Notes: generated by a model not told the origin, from the sequence alone. A stretch of DNA of 64,000 nt from Neisseria subflava (GCF_024205705.1 NZ_CP073115.1:1612001-1676000); one strand, 5' to 3'; shown: positions 1 through 9,039, counted from the first letter of the stretch. A program made the numbers and translations.

Positions 1-208
1 TCAATACGTTTTGCAGATAAGACGCAAAATCGGTCGCCAACTTGCCCACTTCGGCATAAGTCAGCGTTTTACCCATGTTTTGAAAAGCAGGTTTATCCGA
101 AAATTTCTCAACACTTTGACGGAATACGTCGCTGATGGAGCTGTACTGAGAGATATCGATTTCGGGGTTGACACCTTGTTCGTAGCTTTTGAGCCAGAGT
201 TTTTCCAT
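1..208 (-). CDS. fadD: Long-chain fatty acid-CoA ligase, N-terminal fragment (cut by window edge)
   Basis: The leftward frame opens with ATG at 208 and runs off the window start, giving about 69 residues beginning MEKLWLKSYEQG. The segment aligns by eye with the N-terminus of FadD: a start of the MxKxWL type, then SSISDVFRQSVEKF, DKPAFQNMGKTLTY and an FASYLQ segment. FadD activates exogenous fatty acids to acyl-CoA at the inner membrane. The AMP-binding motifs lie outside the window, so the assignment rests on the N-terminal region only. The DUS pair at 245-300 separates it from mnmA upstream, so it probably has its own promoter in the short gap. Confidence 0.8.
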   Translation of the reverse strand, partial: MEKLWLKSYEQGVNPEIDISQYSSISDVFRQSVEKFSDKPAFQNMGKTLTYAEVGKLATDFASYLQNVL

Positions 209-244
209 ATTGATCAGTCTTTTATTGAGTCGTTTTTTAGAATC

Positions 245-300
245 GAGGCCGTCTGAAGGCTTTATTTAATCCGCCGCTTCGTTTTCAGACGGCCCTTTTA
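245..300 (-). terminator. Inverted DUS pair after mnmA
   Basis: A forward GCCGTCTGAA at about 248-257 and its reverse complement at about 284-293 lie directly after the mnmA stop. The loop is long and there is no strong U-tract, so termination is plausible but not certain. Confidence 0.5.
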
Positions 301-1404
301 TTAAGCAGTAATGATGACAGGCTTGTCGGTGGACATAATGATACCGCCGCCCAAGCACACATCGCCGTCGTACAATACCGCAGATTGTCCGGGGGTTACC
401 GCCCATTGCGGCTCATCAAAGACAAGCTCAATGGTTTCATCATCCAAGTAACGTAACGTGCAAGGCGCGTCAGCCATACGGTAGCGCGTTTTGCAGGTAT
501 AGCGTCCTTCTTTCGGACGTTCGGGCAATGTGAAACTCAAATCGTTCATAATCAGGCTTTGCGTATAAAGCAAAGGATGGTCATGGCCTTGGACGACAAT
601 CAGTTCGTTTTTGGTCAAATCCTTGGCCGCAACAAACCATGGTTCTCCTGCGCCGCCGATACCCAAGCCTTTGCGTTGGCCCAACGTGTAAAACATCAAG
701 CCGACGTGTTCGCCGACTACTTTGCCTTCAGGGGTAACCATTTTGCCATTATTGGTCGGTAGGTATTTTTGCAGAAATTCGCGGAACGGGCGTTCGCCGA
801 TAAAGCAGATGCCGGTACTGTCTTTTTTGGTTGCAGTCGGTAATTTGAATTCTTCGGCAAGATGGCGGACTTCAGGTTTCTCCAATTCGCCCAATGGGAA
901 AATCGCGCGCTCAAGTTGGAAAGGCTTGAGGCGGTACAGGAAATAGCTTTGGTCTTTGTTTTGATCCAAGCCTTTGAGCAGGTAATGCACGCCGTTGCGA
1001 ACTTCTTTTCGGGCATAGTGTCCGGTGGCAATGGTATCGGCGCCCTGCTCTATGGCATAGTCCAAAAAGCATTTGAATTTAATTTCGGCATTGCACAAGA
1101 CATCCGGATTTGGCGTGCGGCCTGCGCTGTATTCTTTGAGAAAATAGGCAAATACGTTGTCTTTGTATTGTGCGGCGAAATTGACGATGTCGATGTCGAT
1201 GCCGATGATATCGGCAACGGCAATGGCATCGAAGGAATCTTGTTTGATGCTGCAATATTCGTCGTTGTCGTCATCCTCCCAGTTCTGCATGAACACGCCG
1301 CTGATTTGATGGCCTTGCTGTTTGAGCAGGGCCGCGGTAACGGATGAATCGACGCCGCCGGAAAGGCCGACGATGATGTTTGCTGGTGTGTTGTGAGTAT
1401 TCAT
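301..1404 (-). CDS. mnmA: tRNA-specific 2-thiouridylase MnmA
   Basis: A 367-residue protein of normal family length. It thiolates U34 of the Lys, Glu and Gln tRNAs, using sulfur relayed from IscS/TusE-type donors and ATP. The PP-loop GLSGGVDSSV sits near residue 13. The catalytic cysteine pair is visible: the first in NPDVLCNAEIKF near residue 105 and the second in GICFIGER near residue 200. The ATG at 1404 starts MNTHNTPANIIVG just ahead of the PP-loop, so no upstream start is needed. It is transcribed alone, with a DUS hairpin downstream. An MnmM-like methyltransferase that acts on the same wobble position is predicted at 12369-12938. Confidence 0.97.
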   Translation of the reverse strand: MNTHNTPANIIVGLSGGVDSSVTAALLKQQGHQISGVFMQNWEDDDNDEYCSIKQDSFDAIAVADIIGIDIDIVNFAAQYKDNVFAYFLKEYSAGRTPNPDVLCNAEIKFKCFLDYAIEQGADTIATGHYARKEVRNGVHYLLKGLDQNKDQSYFLYRLKPFQLERAIFPLGELEKPEVRHLAEEFKLPTATKKDSTGICFIGERPFREFLQKYLPTNNGKMVTPEGKVVGEHVGLMFYTLGQRKGLGIGGAGEPWFVAAKDLTKNELIVVQGHDHPLLYTQSLIMNDLSFTLPERPKEGRYTCKTRYRMADAPCTLRYLDDETIELVFDEPQWAVTPGQSAVLYDGDVCLGGGIIMSTDKPVIITA

Positions 1405-1472
1405 GAGCAGAATGTGGGTTTCAAATGCATTTTTTAAAGCGTGATTTTAGCACATTTTGATTTGACGACAGG

Positions 1473-1512
1473 AAAGGCCGTCTGAAAGCCCAATGACTTT
1501 CAGACGGCCTTT
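1473..1512 (-). terminator. DUS hairpin terminator after the PCuAC gene
   Basis: Two DUS copies in inverted orientation form a perfect 16-bp stem (1473-1488 with 1497-1512) around an 8-base loop, between the PCuAC stop and the mnmA promoter region. Confidence 0.8.
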
Positions 1513-1530
1513 ATATGCAAATTCAAGCAA

Positions 1531-2013
1531 TTAGTGCTGATGCGCGCCACCGTGAGCACCGTGGTCGTGACCGTGATCCATACCGGATTGTGGTGCAGTT
1601 TTCACTTCCAGCTCGACAGTTTGAGGTTTCGCGTTTTTGAATTTCAGGGTTACAGGCACTTTTTCGCCTTCTTTCAATTGTTTTTTCAAACCCATGAACA
1701 TAACGTGGTAGCTGCCTGGTTTCAGCTCGGTTACGCCTTTTGCAGCCAAAGGCACGCCGCCTTTAACTTCGCGCATACGCATAACACCGTTGTCGTTAAT
1801 ATGGGTGTGTACTTCAACGCGTTCTGCAACAGGGCTGCTGCCGCCTACCAAGAAGTCTTGTTTGGCTTCATCGTTTTGGATTTTCATGAATGCGCCACCC
1901 ATTTTCATACCTTCGACAGTGGCACGTGCCCAACCGTCTTCAATATGGATACCGGCTGCAGATACGGAAGTTGCCAAGCCTGCCAGAATCAGGGTTGCCA
2001 TTAATTTTTTCAT
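1531..2013 (-). CDS. Periplasmic PCu(A)C copper chaperone
   Basis: 160 residues with a cleavable signal peptide (MKKLMATLILAGLATSVSAA, cut near residue 20). The mature part is a PCuAC domain with the Cu(I) ligand pattern: VEVHTHI followed by MRMREV, then YHVMFM about 30 residues later. The C-terminus is a His-rich tail (MDHGHDHGAHGGAHQH) that should bind extra copper. PCuAC proteins deliver copper to periplasmic or membrane cuproenzymes. In Neisseria a protein of this family, called AccA, is reported to supply the nitrite reductase AniA, and aniA is at 59759 in this window. That partnership is inferred from family knowledge. No symbol is given, to avoid confusion with acetyl-CoA carboxylase accA. 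Confidence 0.9.
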   Translation of the reverse strand: MKKLMATLILAGLATSVSAAGIHIEDGWARATVEGMKMGGAFMKIQNDEAKQDFLVGGSSPVAERVEVHTHINDNGVMRMREVKGGVPLAAKGVTELKPGSYHVMFMGLKKQLKEGEKVPVTLKFKNAKPQTVELEVKTAPQSGMDHGHDHGAHGGAHQH

Positions 2014-2144
2014 GTTTTGCTCCTTGTGTTTGCCAAATGGCTGGGATATACAGCTTTCATCTTACAACCAAAGGCCGTCTGAAAACTTTGATATAGATTA
2101 ATTAATACTATCTAATCCTAATGAATTACCATATTACCACATTT

Positions 2145-2528
2145 TTAAGCAGTTAATGCAATAATCCAAACAATAAATAACATGAACAAAGCCATCAGTT
2201 GCGCGGCCGAACCGGCATCTTTGGCACGCTTGGCCAGCTCGTGTTTTTCAGTAGAGGTATGGTCAACGGCTGCCTCGATGGCGGTATTAAACAATTCGGT
2301 AATCAATGAAATAAACGATGCAACAATGAGCACCATTTTGGTGGCCGGGCCGAAATCAAGGAACAATGCCAAGACAATTAAAATCAGGTTCAGCCAAAGA
2401 ACTTGGCGAAATGCGCTTTCATAACGATACGCGGCAGCCAGTCCGTCTTTGGAATAACCAAACGCATTGATAATGCGCTTGATGCCGTTTTTGCCTTTTT
2501 TTTCAGATGCGTAGGAGGATGGTTCCAT
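2145..2528 (-). CDS. dgkA: Diacylglycerol kinase
   Basis: About 127 residues with three predicted membrane helices, the small DgkA-type fold that phosphorylates diacylglycerol in the inner membrane to recycle it into phospholipid. The signature region ITELFNTAIEAAVDHTS carries the conserved Glu/Asn residues, and KDAGSAAQL follows. The frame is open further upstream, but that extension is only translated DUS. The preferred start is the second of two tandem ATGs (2531 and 2528), because a GAG lies six bases before 2528. The residues between MEPSS and GKNGIKRI are a poorly conserved leader. It lies downstream of gshB, from which a DUS hairpin separates it. Confidence 0.92.
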   Translation of the reverse strand: MEPSSYASEKKGKNGIKRIINAFGYSKDGLAAAYRYESAFRQVLWLNLILIVLALFLDFGPATKMVLIVASFISLITELFNTAIEAAVDHTSTEKHELAKRAKDAGSAAQLMALFMLFIVWIIALTA

Positions 2529-2544
2529 CATATTCTCAACATAA

Positions 2545-2592
2545 AAAGGCCGTCTGAAAAGAAACGGTCGGGTCAATTTTCAGACGGCCTTT
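2545..2592 (-). terminator. DUS hairpin terminator after gshB
   Basis: Inverted DUS pair with 16-base matching arms (2545-2560 and 2577-2592) beginning four bases after the gshB stop. Confidence 0.75.
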
Positions 2593-2596
2593 GGGT

Positions 2597-3553
2597 TTAT
2601 TGTTTTGCCCAAGATGCTACGGCATTTGCGAACATGGCGGCAACGTCGAAATCTTTTTGCTTCATGATTTCTTGGAAGCCGGTCGGGCTGGTTACATTGA
2701 CTTCGGTCAGGTTGTTGCCGATGACATCCAAACCGGCAAGCAAAATACCGCGACGCTTCAATTCAGGCGCAAGGGTTTCTGCAATTTCACGGTCGCGCTC
2801 GCTCAATTCCTGCGCCACGCCTCGGCCGCCAGCAGCCAAGTTGCCGCGCGTTTCGCCGTTTTGCGGAATACGCGCCAAAGCATACGGAACAACTTCCCCG
2901 CCGATAATCAGAATGCGCTTGTCGCCATGTACGATTTCAGGAATATAACGTTGCGCCATGATGGTGCGTGAATCAAGCTGCATCAGGGTTTCAAGGATAC
3001 TGCCGATATTGGGGTCGGATTCGATCAGACGGAAAATGCCCATACCACCCATGCCGTCCAACGGTTTGATGATGATGTCGCCGTGTTCTTTCAAAAAGGC
3101 ACGGACATCGGCGGAACGTGTGGTAACCAAAGTCGGCGCGGTAAACTGGCTGAAGTTCAAAATCGCCAATTTCTCATTGAAATCACGCATTGCTTGTCCG
3201 CTGTTAAATACTTTTGCGCCCTGCTGCTCTGCCAAAGTTAAAAACTGGGTCGCATACAGATATTGCATATCAAACGGCGGATCAGTGCGCATAATGACCG
3301 CATCGAAATCTTTTAAGGCCGTCTGAACTTTTGCTTCTGATTTAAACCATTCGTGATCGTCATCGTTCTTCGCACCGACAAACTCAAATGCTGCTGCCTG
3401 AGCCACTACCAAACCTTCACGGACGGACAATTCTCCGCTCAAGGTATGAAAAAGCTGCCAACCGCGCTTTGCCATTTCACGCATCATGGCGTAAGTAGTG
3501 TCTTTATAGGTTTTAAAACTTGCCATTGGATCGGCGATAAACAGGACTTTCAT
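2597..3553 (-). CDS. gshB: Glutathione synthetase
   Basis: 318 residues of the prokaryotic ATP-grasp glutathione synthetase family, which joins gamma-glutamylcysteine and glycine. Family segments are MKVLFIADPM at the start, MRTDPPFDMQYLYAT near residue 90, KPLDGMGGMGIFR near residue 165 (the ATP-grasp loop) and NVTSPTGFQEI near the end. The frame is open 22 codons upstream, but the ATG at 3553 has a clear AAGGAA ribosome site seven bases before it and matches the family start. Glutathione is the reductant for the GrxC encoded at 42243. Confidence 0.97.
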   Translation of the reverse strand: MKVLFIADPMASFKTYKDTTYAMMREMAKRGWQLFHTLSGELSVREGLVVAQAAAFEFVGAKNDDDHEWFKSEAKVQTALKDFDAVIMRTDPPFDMQYLYATQFLTLAEQQGAKVFNSGQAMRDFNEKLAILNFSQFTAPTLVTTRSADVRAFLKEHGDIIIKPLDGMGGMGIFRLIESDPNIGSILETLMQLDSRTIMAQRYIPEIVHGDKRILIIGGEVVPYALARIPQNGETRGNLAAGGRGVAQELSERDREIAETLAPELKRRGILLAGLDVIGNNLTEVNVTSPTGFQEIMKQKDFDVAAMFANAVASWAKQ

Positions 3554-3626
3554 CAAAATTTCCTTGTAAACAGACGATATAATCATACCTTGTATTCTGC
3601 CTGCCTGAAAAGGTGGCAAAATATAG

Positions 3627-3661
3627 AAAAGGCCGTCTGAATCCTATTTTCAGACGGCCTT
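3627..3661 (-). terminator. DUS hairpin terminator after recN
   Basis: Inverted DUS pair with a loop of about six bases, ending seven bases from the recN stop codon. Confidence 0.75.
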
Positions 3662-3668
3662 GAGGCTT

Positions 3669-5330
3669 TTAGGCGGCTGCCAAATGCAAGAGTTCGGCGG
3701 CATGGCTGCGTGTGGTATCGGTAATAATTTCGCCACCCAGCATACGCGCGATTTCCTCAATGCGCTGATGATGGTTCAACACGCTGATTTCGCTGACGGT
3801 TTGCTCCCCTTCGCTATGCTTGCGGACCTGCCAATGGTTTTCACCGCAAGAGGCGACTTGAGGAAGATGGGTTACCGCCAAGACTTGATGTTTTTTACCT
3901 AAGGCACGCAAAGCTTTACCGACCATTTCGGCGACGCCGCCACCAATACCGGTATCCACTTCGTCGAAAATCAATGTCGGCACTTGCGTGTATTGGCTGG
4001 CAACCACTTGCAAAGCCAAGCTGATACGCGCCAATTCGCCGCCGGAAGCCACTTTATTCAAAGGTCGGGACGGATTGCCTTTATTCGCCGCCACTTGGAA
4101 TTGTACCTGCTCCAGACCATGTGCGGTCGGCGAAGACGGCAACAAGACGATGTCAAAACGTGCGCCCTTCATGGCCAAATGTTGCATATGCTCGGTGGTC
4201 TCTTCGCCCAAACGACCAGCCGCCTGATGACGCATGGCGGAGAGAATATGCGCGGCTTCGTGGTATTCGGCAAGATTGCGTGCGACTGTATTTTCCAAGG
4301 CTTCCAAATCGGCAGCCGCGTGCAGGTTTTGCAGGCGCTCGTCAATTTCTGCCAACTTTTGCGGCAACTCTTCCGGCTCAATGCGGTATTTGCGCGCCAT
4401 GCTCATCAATTCGCCCATACGGCTTTCTTGTGCGGCCAATTCATTAGGATCGATGTCGCTGCGACCGGCCACATCACGCATATTGGCACTGATTTCACCC
4501 AATTCAGCTTCAATACTTGCCAGCATATTCAGACTTTCGGCAAAGCGCGGCTCAATGTTTTGCAGATTGCCCAGCAGTTTTTGGCATTGATAGATTCGAC
4601 GTTGGATGCCGTTGTCTCCGTCTATGCTGTCGCCCACCTGCTCGGCGGTTTGTAGCAACTCGGCCGAATGCGCCAGGCTGTCGTGGCTTTGGCTTAAAGT
4701 TTCCCATTCGTTGGGTTTGAGATCTAATTGGTTCAATTCATTAAGCTGCCATTCCAAACGCTCGCGTTCGATGGCCATGGATTCTGCCTGCTCTTGCGCT
4801 TCTTGCAATGCCTTTTTCGCATTGACCCAATTTTGATAAAGCTGTTTGACCGTTTCTGCCTGCTCTTTGCTGCCGGCAAACGCATCCAATAACTCGCGTT
4901 GCGCAGACTCTTGATTCAACGAATGATGGGCATTTTGGCCGTGAATATCGATTAACTGCTCGCCGATGGCTTTCAGCTGCACCAATGTTGCTGCCTGATT
5001 ATTGATATAACTGCGGCTTTTACCCTTGGCATCGATAATACGGCGGATGCTGAGCTCTTCGGCATCTTCTTCCAAAAGGCCTTGCTCCTGCAGCTGCGCT
5101 TTCAGCTCAGGCAAACCGCTGATGTCGAACAAAGCCGACAACTGCGCTTCTTTGGCGCCGCTGCGCACTTGGCTGTAATCGGCTTTATCGCCCAACAACA
5201 GGCCAATCGCATCCAGAGTAATCGATTTGCCTGCGCCGGTCTCGCCCGTCAATACGGTAAAGCCGTTTTGAAAATCAAGATTCAGGTTTTCAACAATGAC
5301 AAAATCACGCAAAGAAAGTGCCAACAGCAT
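3669..5330 (-). CDS. recN: DNA repair protein RecN
   Basis: 553 residues, the usual length for this SMC-like ATPase that acts early in double-strand break repair. The Walker A motif GETGAGKS is near residue 30, followed by a long coiled coil interrupted by the RecN insert. The C-terminal half carries the signature ASGGELARISLAL and Walker B LIFDEVDTGIGG. The start MLLALSLRDFVIVENL is the family start. In naturally competent Neisseria, RecN is needed for repair and transformation. It is transcribed alone, between DUS hairpins. Confidence 0.97.
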   Translation of the reverse strand: MLLALSLRDFVIVENLNLDFQNGFTVLTGETGAGKSITLDAIGLLLGDKADYSQVRSGAKEAQLSALFDISGLPELKAQLQEQGLLEEDAEELSIRRIIDAKGKSRSYINNQAATLVQLKAIGEQLIDIHGQNAHHSLNQESAQRELLDAFAGSKEQAETVKQLYQNWVNAKKALQEAQEQAESMAIERERLEWQLNELNQLDLKPNEWETLSQSHDSLAHSAELLQTAEQVGDSIDGDNGIQRRIYQCQKLLGNLQNIEPRFAESLNMLASIEAELGEISANMRDVAGRSDIDPNELAAQESRMGELMSMARKYRIEPEELPQKLAEIDERLQNLHAAADLEALENTVARNLAEYHEAAHILSAMRHQAAGRLGEETTEHMQHLAMKGARFDIVLLPSSPTAHGLEQVQFQVAANKGNPSRPLNKVASGGELARISLALQVVASQYTQVPTLIFDEVDTGIGGGVAEMVGKALRALGKKHQVLAVTHLPQVASCGENHWQVRKHSEGEQTVSEISVLNHHQRIEEIARMLGGEIITDTTRSHAAELLHLAAA

Positions 5331-5480
5331 TGCAGTATTCCTTAGTAAATCACCCGCATCTATGCGGAATAGCTTTAGATAAGTTGATTATAACTAAGAT
5401 TTTTTATAGTTTAAATCAGATTTTTCTTATAATTTATCTAAGATATTTATTTTAAACAAATTATTTTTTAAGCGGGCAAT

Positions 5481-5520
5481 AAAAAGGCCGTCTGAATATT
5501 GCTACATGTTCAGACGGCCT
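5481..5520 (-). terminator. DUS hairpin terminator after the BCCT transporter
   Basis: Inverted DUS pair with 12-base arms and a 12-base loop, ten bases after the transporter stop. The rest of the gap up to recN (5331-5480) is AT-rich and holds no gene that I can support. Confidence 0.75.
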
Positions 5521-5529
5521 AAATTTATT

Positions 5530-7545
5530 TTACTCTGCCAGTTCCACTTGTTCATGCCCCATCAATTCCTGCCCTACTCCTGCAAGCAGGTTCAGATAAC
5601 GCTCATACTGCTTGAGCATATCGGCAATCAATTCTTTTTGCGTCATATATTGCACATCGTATCCATCGCGCCCATCCGAAAAATACGTCAACGGTATGAA
5701 CGTTGCCGCATATTTGAAATGAGGCAGGCTGTCTTCACGAATCAACTGGTCGGTAATTTCCCGCTTTACGGATTTAATCCCATAGACAAAATCCCTTACT
5801 GTCCCTTTATGCACCACCAGCTCCACCGACGGCTCATCCTGTTGCAACAGGCAACGGATTTCTACGTCCATATTGTATTTTTCGGTCAATTCGTCTTTCA
5901 ATTCCTGCATTGCCGGAAGCGCCGTATTTTTCATAAATTTGATGATATCGACTTCCTGCGTCTGATTCATCATTTGACCAAGGCGTTCCCTCCAATGATC
6001 ACCCGACCAGAAAATACTGCCCGGATTGACGGCGGTTGCAAAATAGTTGGCATCGTTGTTCAGGGCTTTCCACAAAGAAACCATCATAAAAATCATCAAC
6101 ACCGCAAACGGCAGAGACGCAATCAGGGTCATGGTTTGCAAAATAGGCAAACCGCCGGCACCCAACAACACAATAGCCACAGCCGAAATCAACACACCCC
6201 ACATAACCGATTGCCACTTGGGCGAAGCCAGCCCTTTATCACGCGAAGCAATATTGTTCAGCACATAAATGCCCGAGTCGGCAGAAGTGATAAAAAACAG
6301 CGAAATCACCAGCAATGCTACCAAGCTGCTGACAACCGGCCACGGCAAATAATTCAAAAAGGCAAACAACAATTTTTCAGGCTCGTTGGTCAAGGCAGAC
6401 AAGGCGCCGTTTGCCACATGCGTGTCCAGCCACAAGGCCGAATTGCCAAATACAGTAAACCACAAAATACTCATCAGGCTAGGCACTGCCAATACGCCAA
6501 AAATAAATTCGCGGATGGTCCTGCCTCGTGAAATTCGGGCAATGAACAAACCGACAAAAGGCGACCACGAACACCACCAAGCCCAATACAGCACCGTCCA
6601 GCCGGTAAACCATTTTGTATGCTCAGGCTCATAGGTATATGACTTAAAGCTGAACGAAACGAAGTTGCTCAAATAAGTGCCCAAATTGTCGCTGAATGCG
6701 AAAATCAAATACGTCGTCGGCATACTCAACAAGACAAACAACAGCAATGACAGTGCCAAGACCAAGTTGGTTTCACTCAAAATTTTGACGCCTTTGCCTA
6801 CGCCCGAAGTTGCGGAAAATATGGCAATCGCCATCACAACAACGATAATGCCGACCTGCAAGACATAGCTGTTGTCCTGCACCCAGCCCATCTTCAACAA
6901 ACCGGAACCCATTTGTGCCGCGCCAAATCCCAAGGTTGTGATAATACCGAACAAAGTCGCAATCAAAGCCATCACATCGATGGCATCGCCCATTTTGCCG
7001 TTGATTTTGTCTTTTAAAATCGGATAAAAGCAGGAGCGCAACGCCAGCGGCAATTTATAGCGGAAACCGAAATACGCCAAGGCAAGCGCAATGATTCCGT
7101 AGATTGCCCAGGCATGAATCCCCCAGTGGAACACCGTATGCAGAATCGCCTCTTGCGCATTGCCTTTGGCAATCGGGGAAGAGAAATGCGATAAAGGCTC
7201 GGCCACCCCGAAAAACATTAAGCCCACGCCCATACCGGCCGCAAACAGCATGGCCAGCCATGATAAAAACGAAAACTCAGGTTCGTCCTCGTTTGTACCC
7301 AGCCTAATACTGCCGAAGCTGCTGATGGGAAGCGCCAATAAGAAAATAAGGAATACAGAGAAAGTCAGAATGTAAAACCAACTGACATTTTGAAAAATAA
7401 ACTGCTTCATGGCATTTAACAAAGCCTCAGTATTTTGAGGCCAAACCAAAGCAGCTGACAAAAGCAAAAGGACGAAGAAAAGCGTAATACCGACCACGCT
7501 TGGGTTGAAAGAAGATTTGTTTTGAATGAATTGTTTGAATTTCAT
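5530..7545 (-). CDS. BCCT-family choline/betaine transporter (BetT-like)
   Basis: 671 residues. The N-terminal 500 or so form the twelve-helix BCCT fold with the signature tryptophan segment (YWAWWCSWSPFVGLFIARIS near residue 325) and the glycine-rich stretch AAGMGVGLMFFG. A hydrophilic C-terminal domain of about 150 residues follows, as in BetT-type carriers, where the tail senses osmolarity. It should import choline or glycine betaine with protons or sodium. The ATG at 7545 is chosen over an upstream in-frame ATG because GGAA lies seven bases before it. Substrate is not decidable from sequence alone, and no bet genes are adjacent. Confidence 0.9.
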   Translation of the reverse strand: MKFKQFIQNKSSFNPSVVGITLFFVLLLLSAALVWPQNTEALLNAMKQFIFQNVSWFYILTFSVFLIFLLALPISSFGSIRLGTNEDEPEFSFLSWLAMLFAAGMGVGLMFFGVAEPLSHFSSPIAKGNAQEAILHTVFHWGIHAWAIYGIIALALAYFGFRYKLPLALRSCFYPILKDKINGKMGDAIDVMALIATLFGIITTLGFGAAQMGSGLLKMGWVQDNSYVLQVGIIVVVMAIAIFSATSGVGKGVKILSETNLVLALSLLLFVLLSMPTTYLIFAFSDNLGTYLSNFVSFSFKSYTYEPEHTKWFTGWTVLYWAWWCSWSPFVGLFIARISRGRTIREFIFGVLAVPSLMSILWFTVFGNSALWLDTHVANGALSALTNEPEKLLFAFLNYLPWPVVSSLVALLVISLFFITSADSGIYVLNNIASRDKGLASPKWQSVMWGVLISAVAIVLLGAGGLPILQTMTLIASLPFAVLMIFMMVSLWKALNNDANYFATAVNPGSIFWSGDHWRERLGQMMNQTQEVDIIKFMKNTALPAMQELKDELTEKYNMDVEIRCLLQQDEPSVELVVHKGTVRDFVYGIKSVKREITDQLIREDSLPHFKYAATFIPLTYFSDGRDGYDVQYMTQKELIADMLKQYERYLNLLAGVGQELMGHEQVELAE

Positions 7546-7747
7546 ATCGGTTCCGTAGTTGATACAGCGCATATTTGAAGAACAAACGGGCTGCCGATTG
7601 ATAAAGAGGGAAACGTTTCCGTATGCCTTCTCAAACTATTACAGAATGAGAGATATTTATTCTAATAATTTTTAAATTATATCATAAAATCAATAAGTTA
7701 TTAAAATAGATGAAAATTATATTTAAAATCATGATGTTATACAACAA

Positions 7748-7786
7748 TAAAGGCCGTCTGAAACATAATTATTTCAGACGGCCTTT
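7748..7786 (-). terminator. DUS hairpin terminator after scpB
   Basis: Inverted DUS pair with a 16-bp stem and short loop, ten bases after the scpB stop. The stretch between it and the transporter start is AT-rich promoter-type sequence. Confidence 0.8.
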
Positions 7787-7795
7787 ACATTCAAA

Positions 7796-8404
7796 TCAGT
7801 TAATCAGTCTGCTTCCTGATTCTACTGCTTCTTCAGCCTCCTCATCGCCTGTCGGCGGCGTTTCCATCAAATCAGGCAACACCAGCTCGCCCAATTCAGT
7901 CAGTGGCGGCAATTCTTCCAAACTTTCCAAACGCAAATCGCTTAGGAATGTTGCTGTTGTCGCCCACAAAGCCGGACGGCCGACAGAATCACGGTGGCCG
8001 ATGACTTCAATCCAGCCCCTATCCTGCAAGGTTTGCATGACATTTTGCGACACCGCCACACCGCGTATGCCTTCAATATCGCCACGCGTTACCGGTTGCT
8101 GATAGGCAATAATCGCCAGCGTTTCCATCACGGCACGGGAATAACGCGGCGCGCGCTGCTCTTGCAGGCTGCCCAGTCGTTCAAAGGCGGCTTGGGCGAT
8201 TTGGAAACGCCAGCCCTCATGGGTATGCACCAGTTGCAAAGCCCTGCCCTGCCAGCGGGCCTTCAGTTGCGCCAACACGTCAATCAGCTTGTCTTGCGAC
8301 AACGGCGGCACGCACAATTCGCGCATGGCTTTTTCGTTTAAGGGTTCGACTTGCGTCAACAGCGCCGCTTCAATCAGCGCATCGGGAGAAAGTTTTTCAG
8401 TCAT
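7796..8404 (-). CDS. scpB: Segregation and condensation protein B
   Basis: 202 residues with the two winged-helix domains of ScpB. Diagnostic stretches are METLAIIAYQQPVTRGDIEGIRGV and QDRGWIEVIGHRDSVGRP. ScpB dimers bind ScpA, which bridges the head domains of SMC in chromosome condensation. The smc gene is at 29969-33453 in this window; scpA is not in the window. The acidic tail after residue 180 (GDEEAEEAVESG) is typical. The next gene upstream on this strand is a small glutaredoxin-like protein, and a reversed DUS pair lies between them. Confidence 0.96.
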   Translation of the reverse strand: MTEKLSPDALIEAALLTQVEPLNEKAMRELCVPPLSQDKLIDVLAQLKARWQGRALQLVHTHEGWRFQIAQAAFERLGSLQEQRAPRYSRAVMETLAIIAYQQPVTRGDIEGIRGVAVSQNVMQTLQDRGWIEVIGHRDSVGRPALWATTATFLSDLRLESLEELPPLTELGELVLPDLMETPPTGDEEAEEAVESGSRLIN

Positions 8405-8417
8405 AATAAAATCAATG

Positions 8418-8451
8418 TTCAGACGGCATAAACAGCCAAAAGCCGTCTGAA
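8418..8451. repeat. Outward-facing DUS pair
   Basis: Reverse-orientation DUS (8418-8427) followed by forward-orientation DUS (8442-8451). They can pair, but the order is opposite to that of the usual terminators and no U-tract follows. Confidence 0.6.
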
Positions 8452-8473
8452 AGATAATATGGTCAACGGTTTG

Positions 8474-8707
8474 TTACGCGCTCAAATGCGCTTTCAGTTT
8501 TTCTTCGTCCAAAAACCAATGGCAGATTTCGGTATCGCCATCCAGCAAAACAGGCACCAGCTCATTGTACTTTTCTTCTAAAACCGGATCTTCATCAACA
8601 TCGACAACATCCAGCCCAAATCCAAACTGCTCCTGATAAGGCTTTAATTGTTCGCGCATTTTGTGGCACAGGCTGCAATATTCCCGAAACATCAAGGTCA
8701 GTTTCAT
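8474..8707 (-). CDS. Small glutaredoxin-like thiol protein
   Basis: 77 residues starting MKLTLMFREYCSLCHKMR, with a CxxC redox pair (Cys-Ser-Leu-Cys) at residues 11-14, a DVDEDP segment and a cis-proline region (ELVPVLL). This is the DUF836/YbbN-like glutaredoxin family common in beta-proteobacteria. It probably acts as a cytoplasmic thiol-disulfide protein. The longer open frame adds a non-conserved leader, and the ATG at 8707 is preceded by GAGAG at good spacing. Substrate unknown. Confidence 0.85.
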   Translation of the reverse strand: MKLTLMFREYCSLCHKMREQLKPYQEQFGFGLDVVDVDEDPVLEEKYNELVPVLLDGDTEICHWFLDEEKLKAHLSA

Positions 8708-8777
8708 GGCGGTTACTCTCGGAGGGACAAAAGCGGCCATTGTATAGCAAAATGCCGCCAAACCATACAGGCATAAC

Positions 8778-8823
8778 AAAGGCCGTCTGAACAGGCGCGA
8801 GATAACGCCTTCAGACGGCCTTT
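8778..8823 (-). terminator. DUS hairpin terminator after the Bfd-like gene
   Basis: Inverted DUS pair whose arms extend into a further complementary CAGGCG/CGCCT stretch, giving a long stem. Confidence 0.75.
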
Positions 8824-8838
8824 GTGTGTATTCTGAAA

Positions 8839-9039
8839 TTAAGACTGAACGTTAATACCTGCAGTCACGGTATTTTGGGCACTGCTTGCTGTCAAAAACG
8901 ATGCAGCCAATTCGCCGCAGCAACCGCAACAAGTCGCCACGCCCAATTGAGCCTGCAAATCGCTCATGGTGGTTGCACCGGCGGCGATGGTCTCTTTGAT
9001 GTCGTGGTCAGTAATGGCGTTGCAGATGCAGACAAACAT
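8839..9039 (-). CDS. Bacterioferritin-associated ferredoxin-like [2Fe-2S] protein
   Basis: 66 residues beginning MFVCICNAITDHDIKE, with the four-cysteine Bfd pattern: CxC at residues 4 and 6 and CxxC in CCGCCG near residue 38. Bfd-type proteins bind a [2Fe-2S] cluster and pass electrons to bacterioferritin to release stored iron. The C-terminal tail after residue 45 is low-complexity and not conserved. The longer frame upstream is not supported, since ATG 9039 matches the family start. No bacterioferritin gene is adjacent. Confidence 0.9.
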   Translation of the reverse strand: MFVCICNAITDHDIKETIAAGATTMSDLQAQLGVATCCGCCGELAASFLTASSAQNTVTAGINVQS

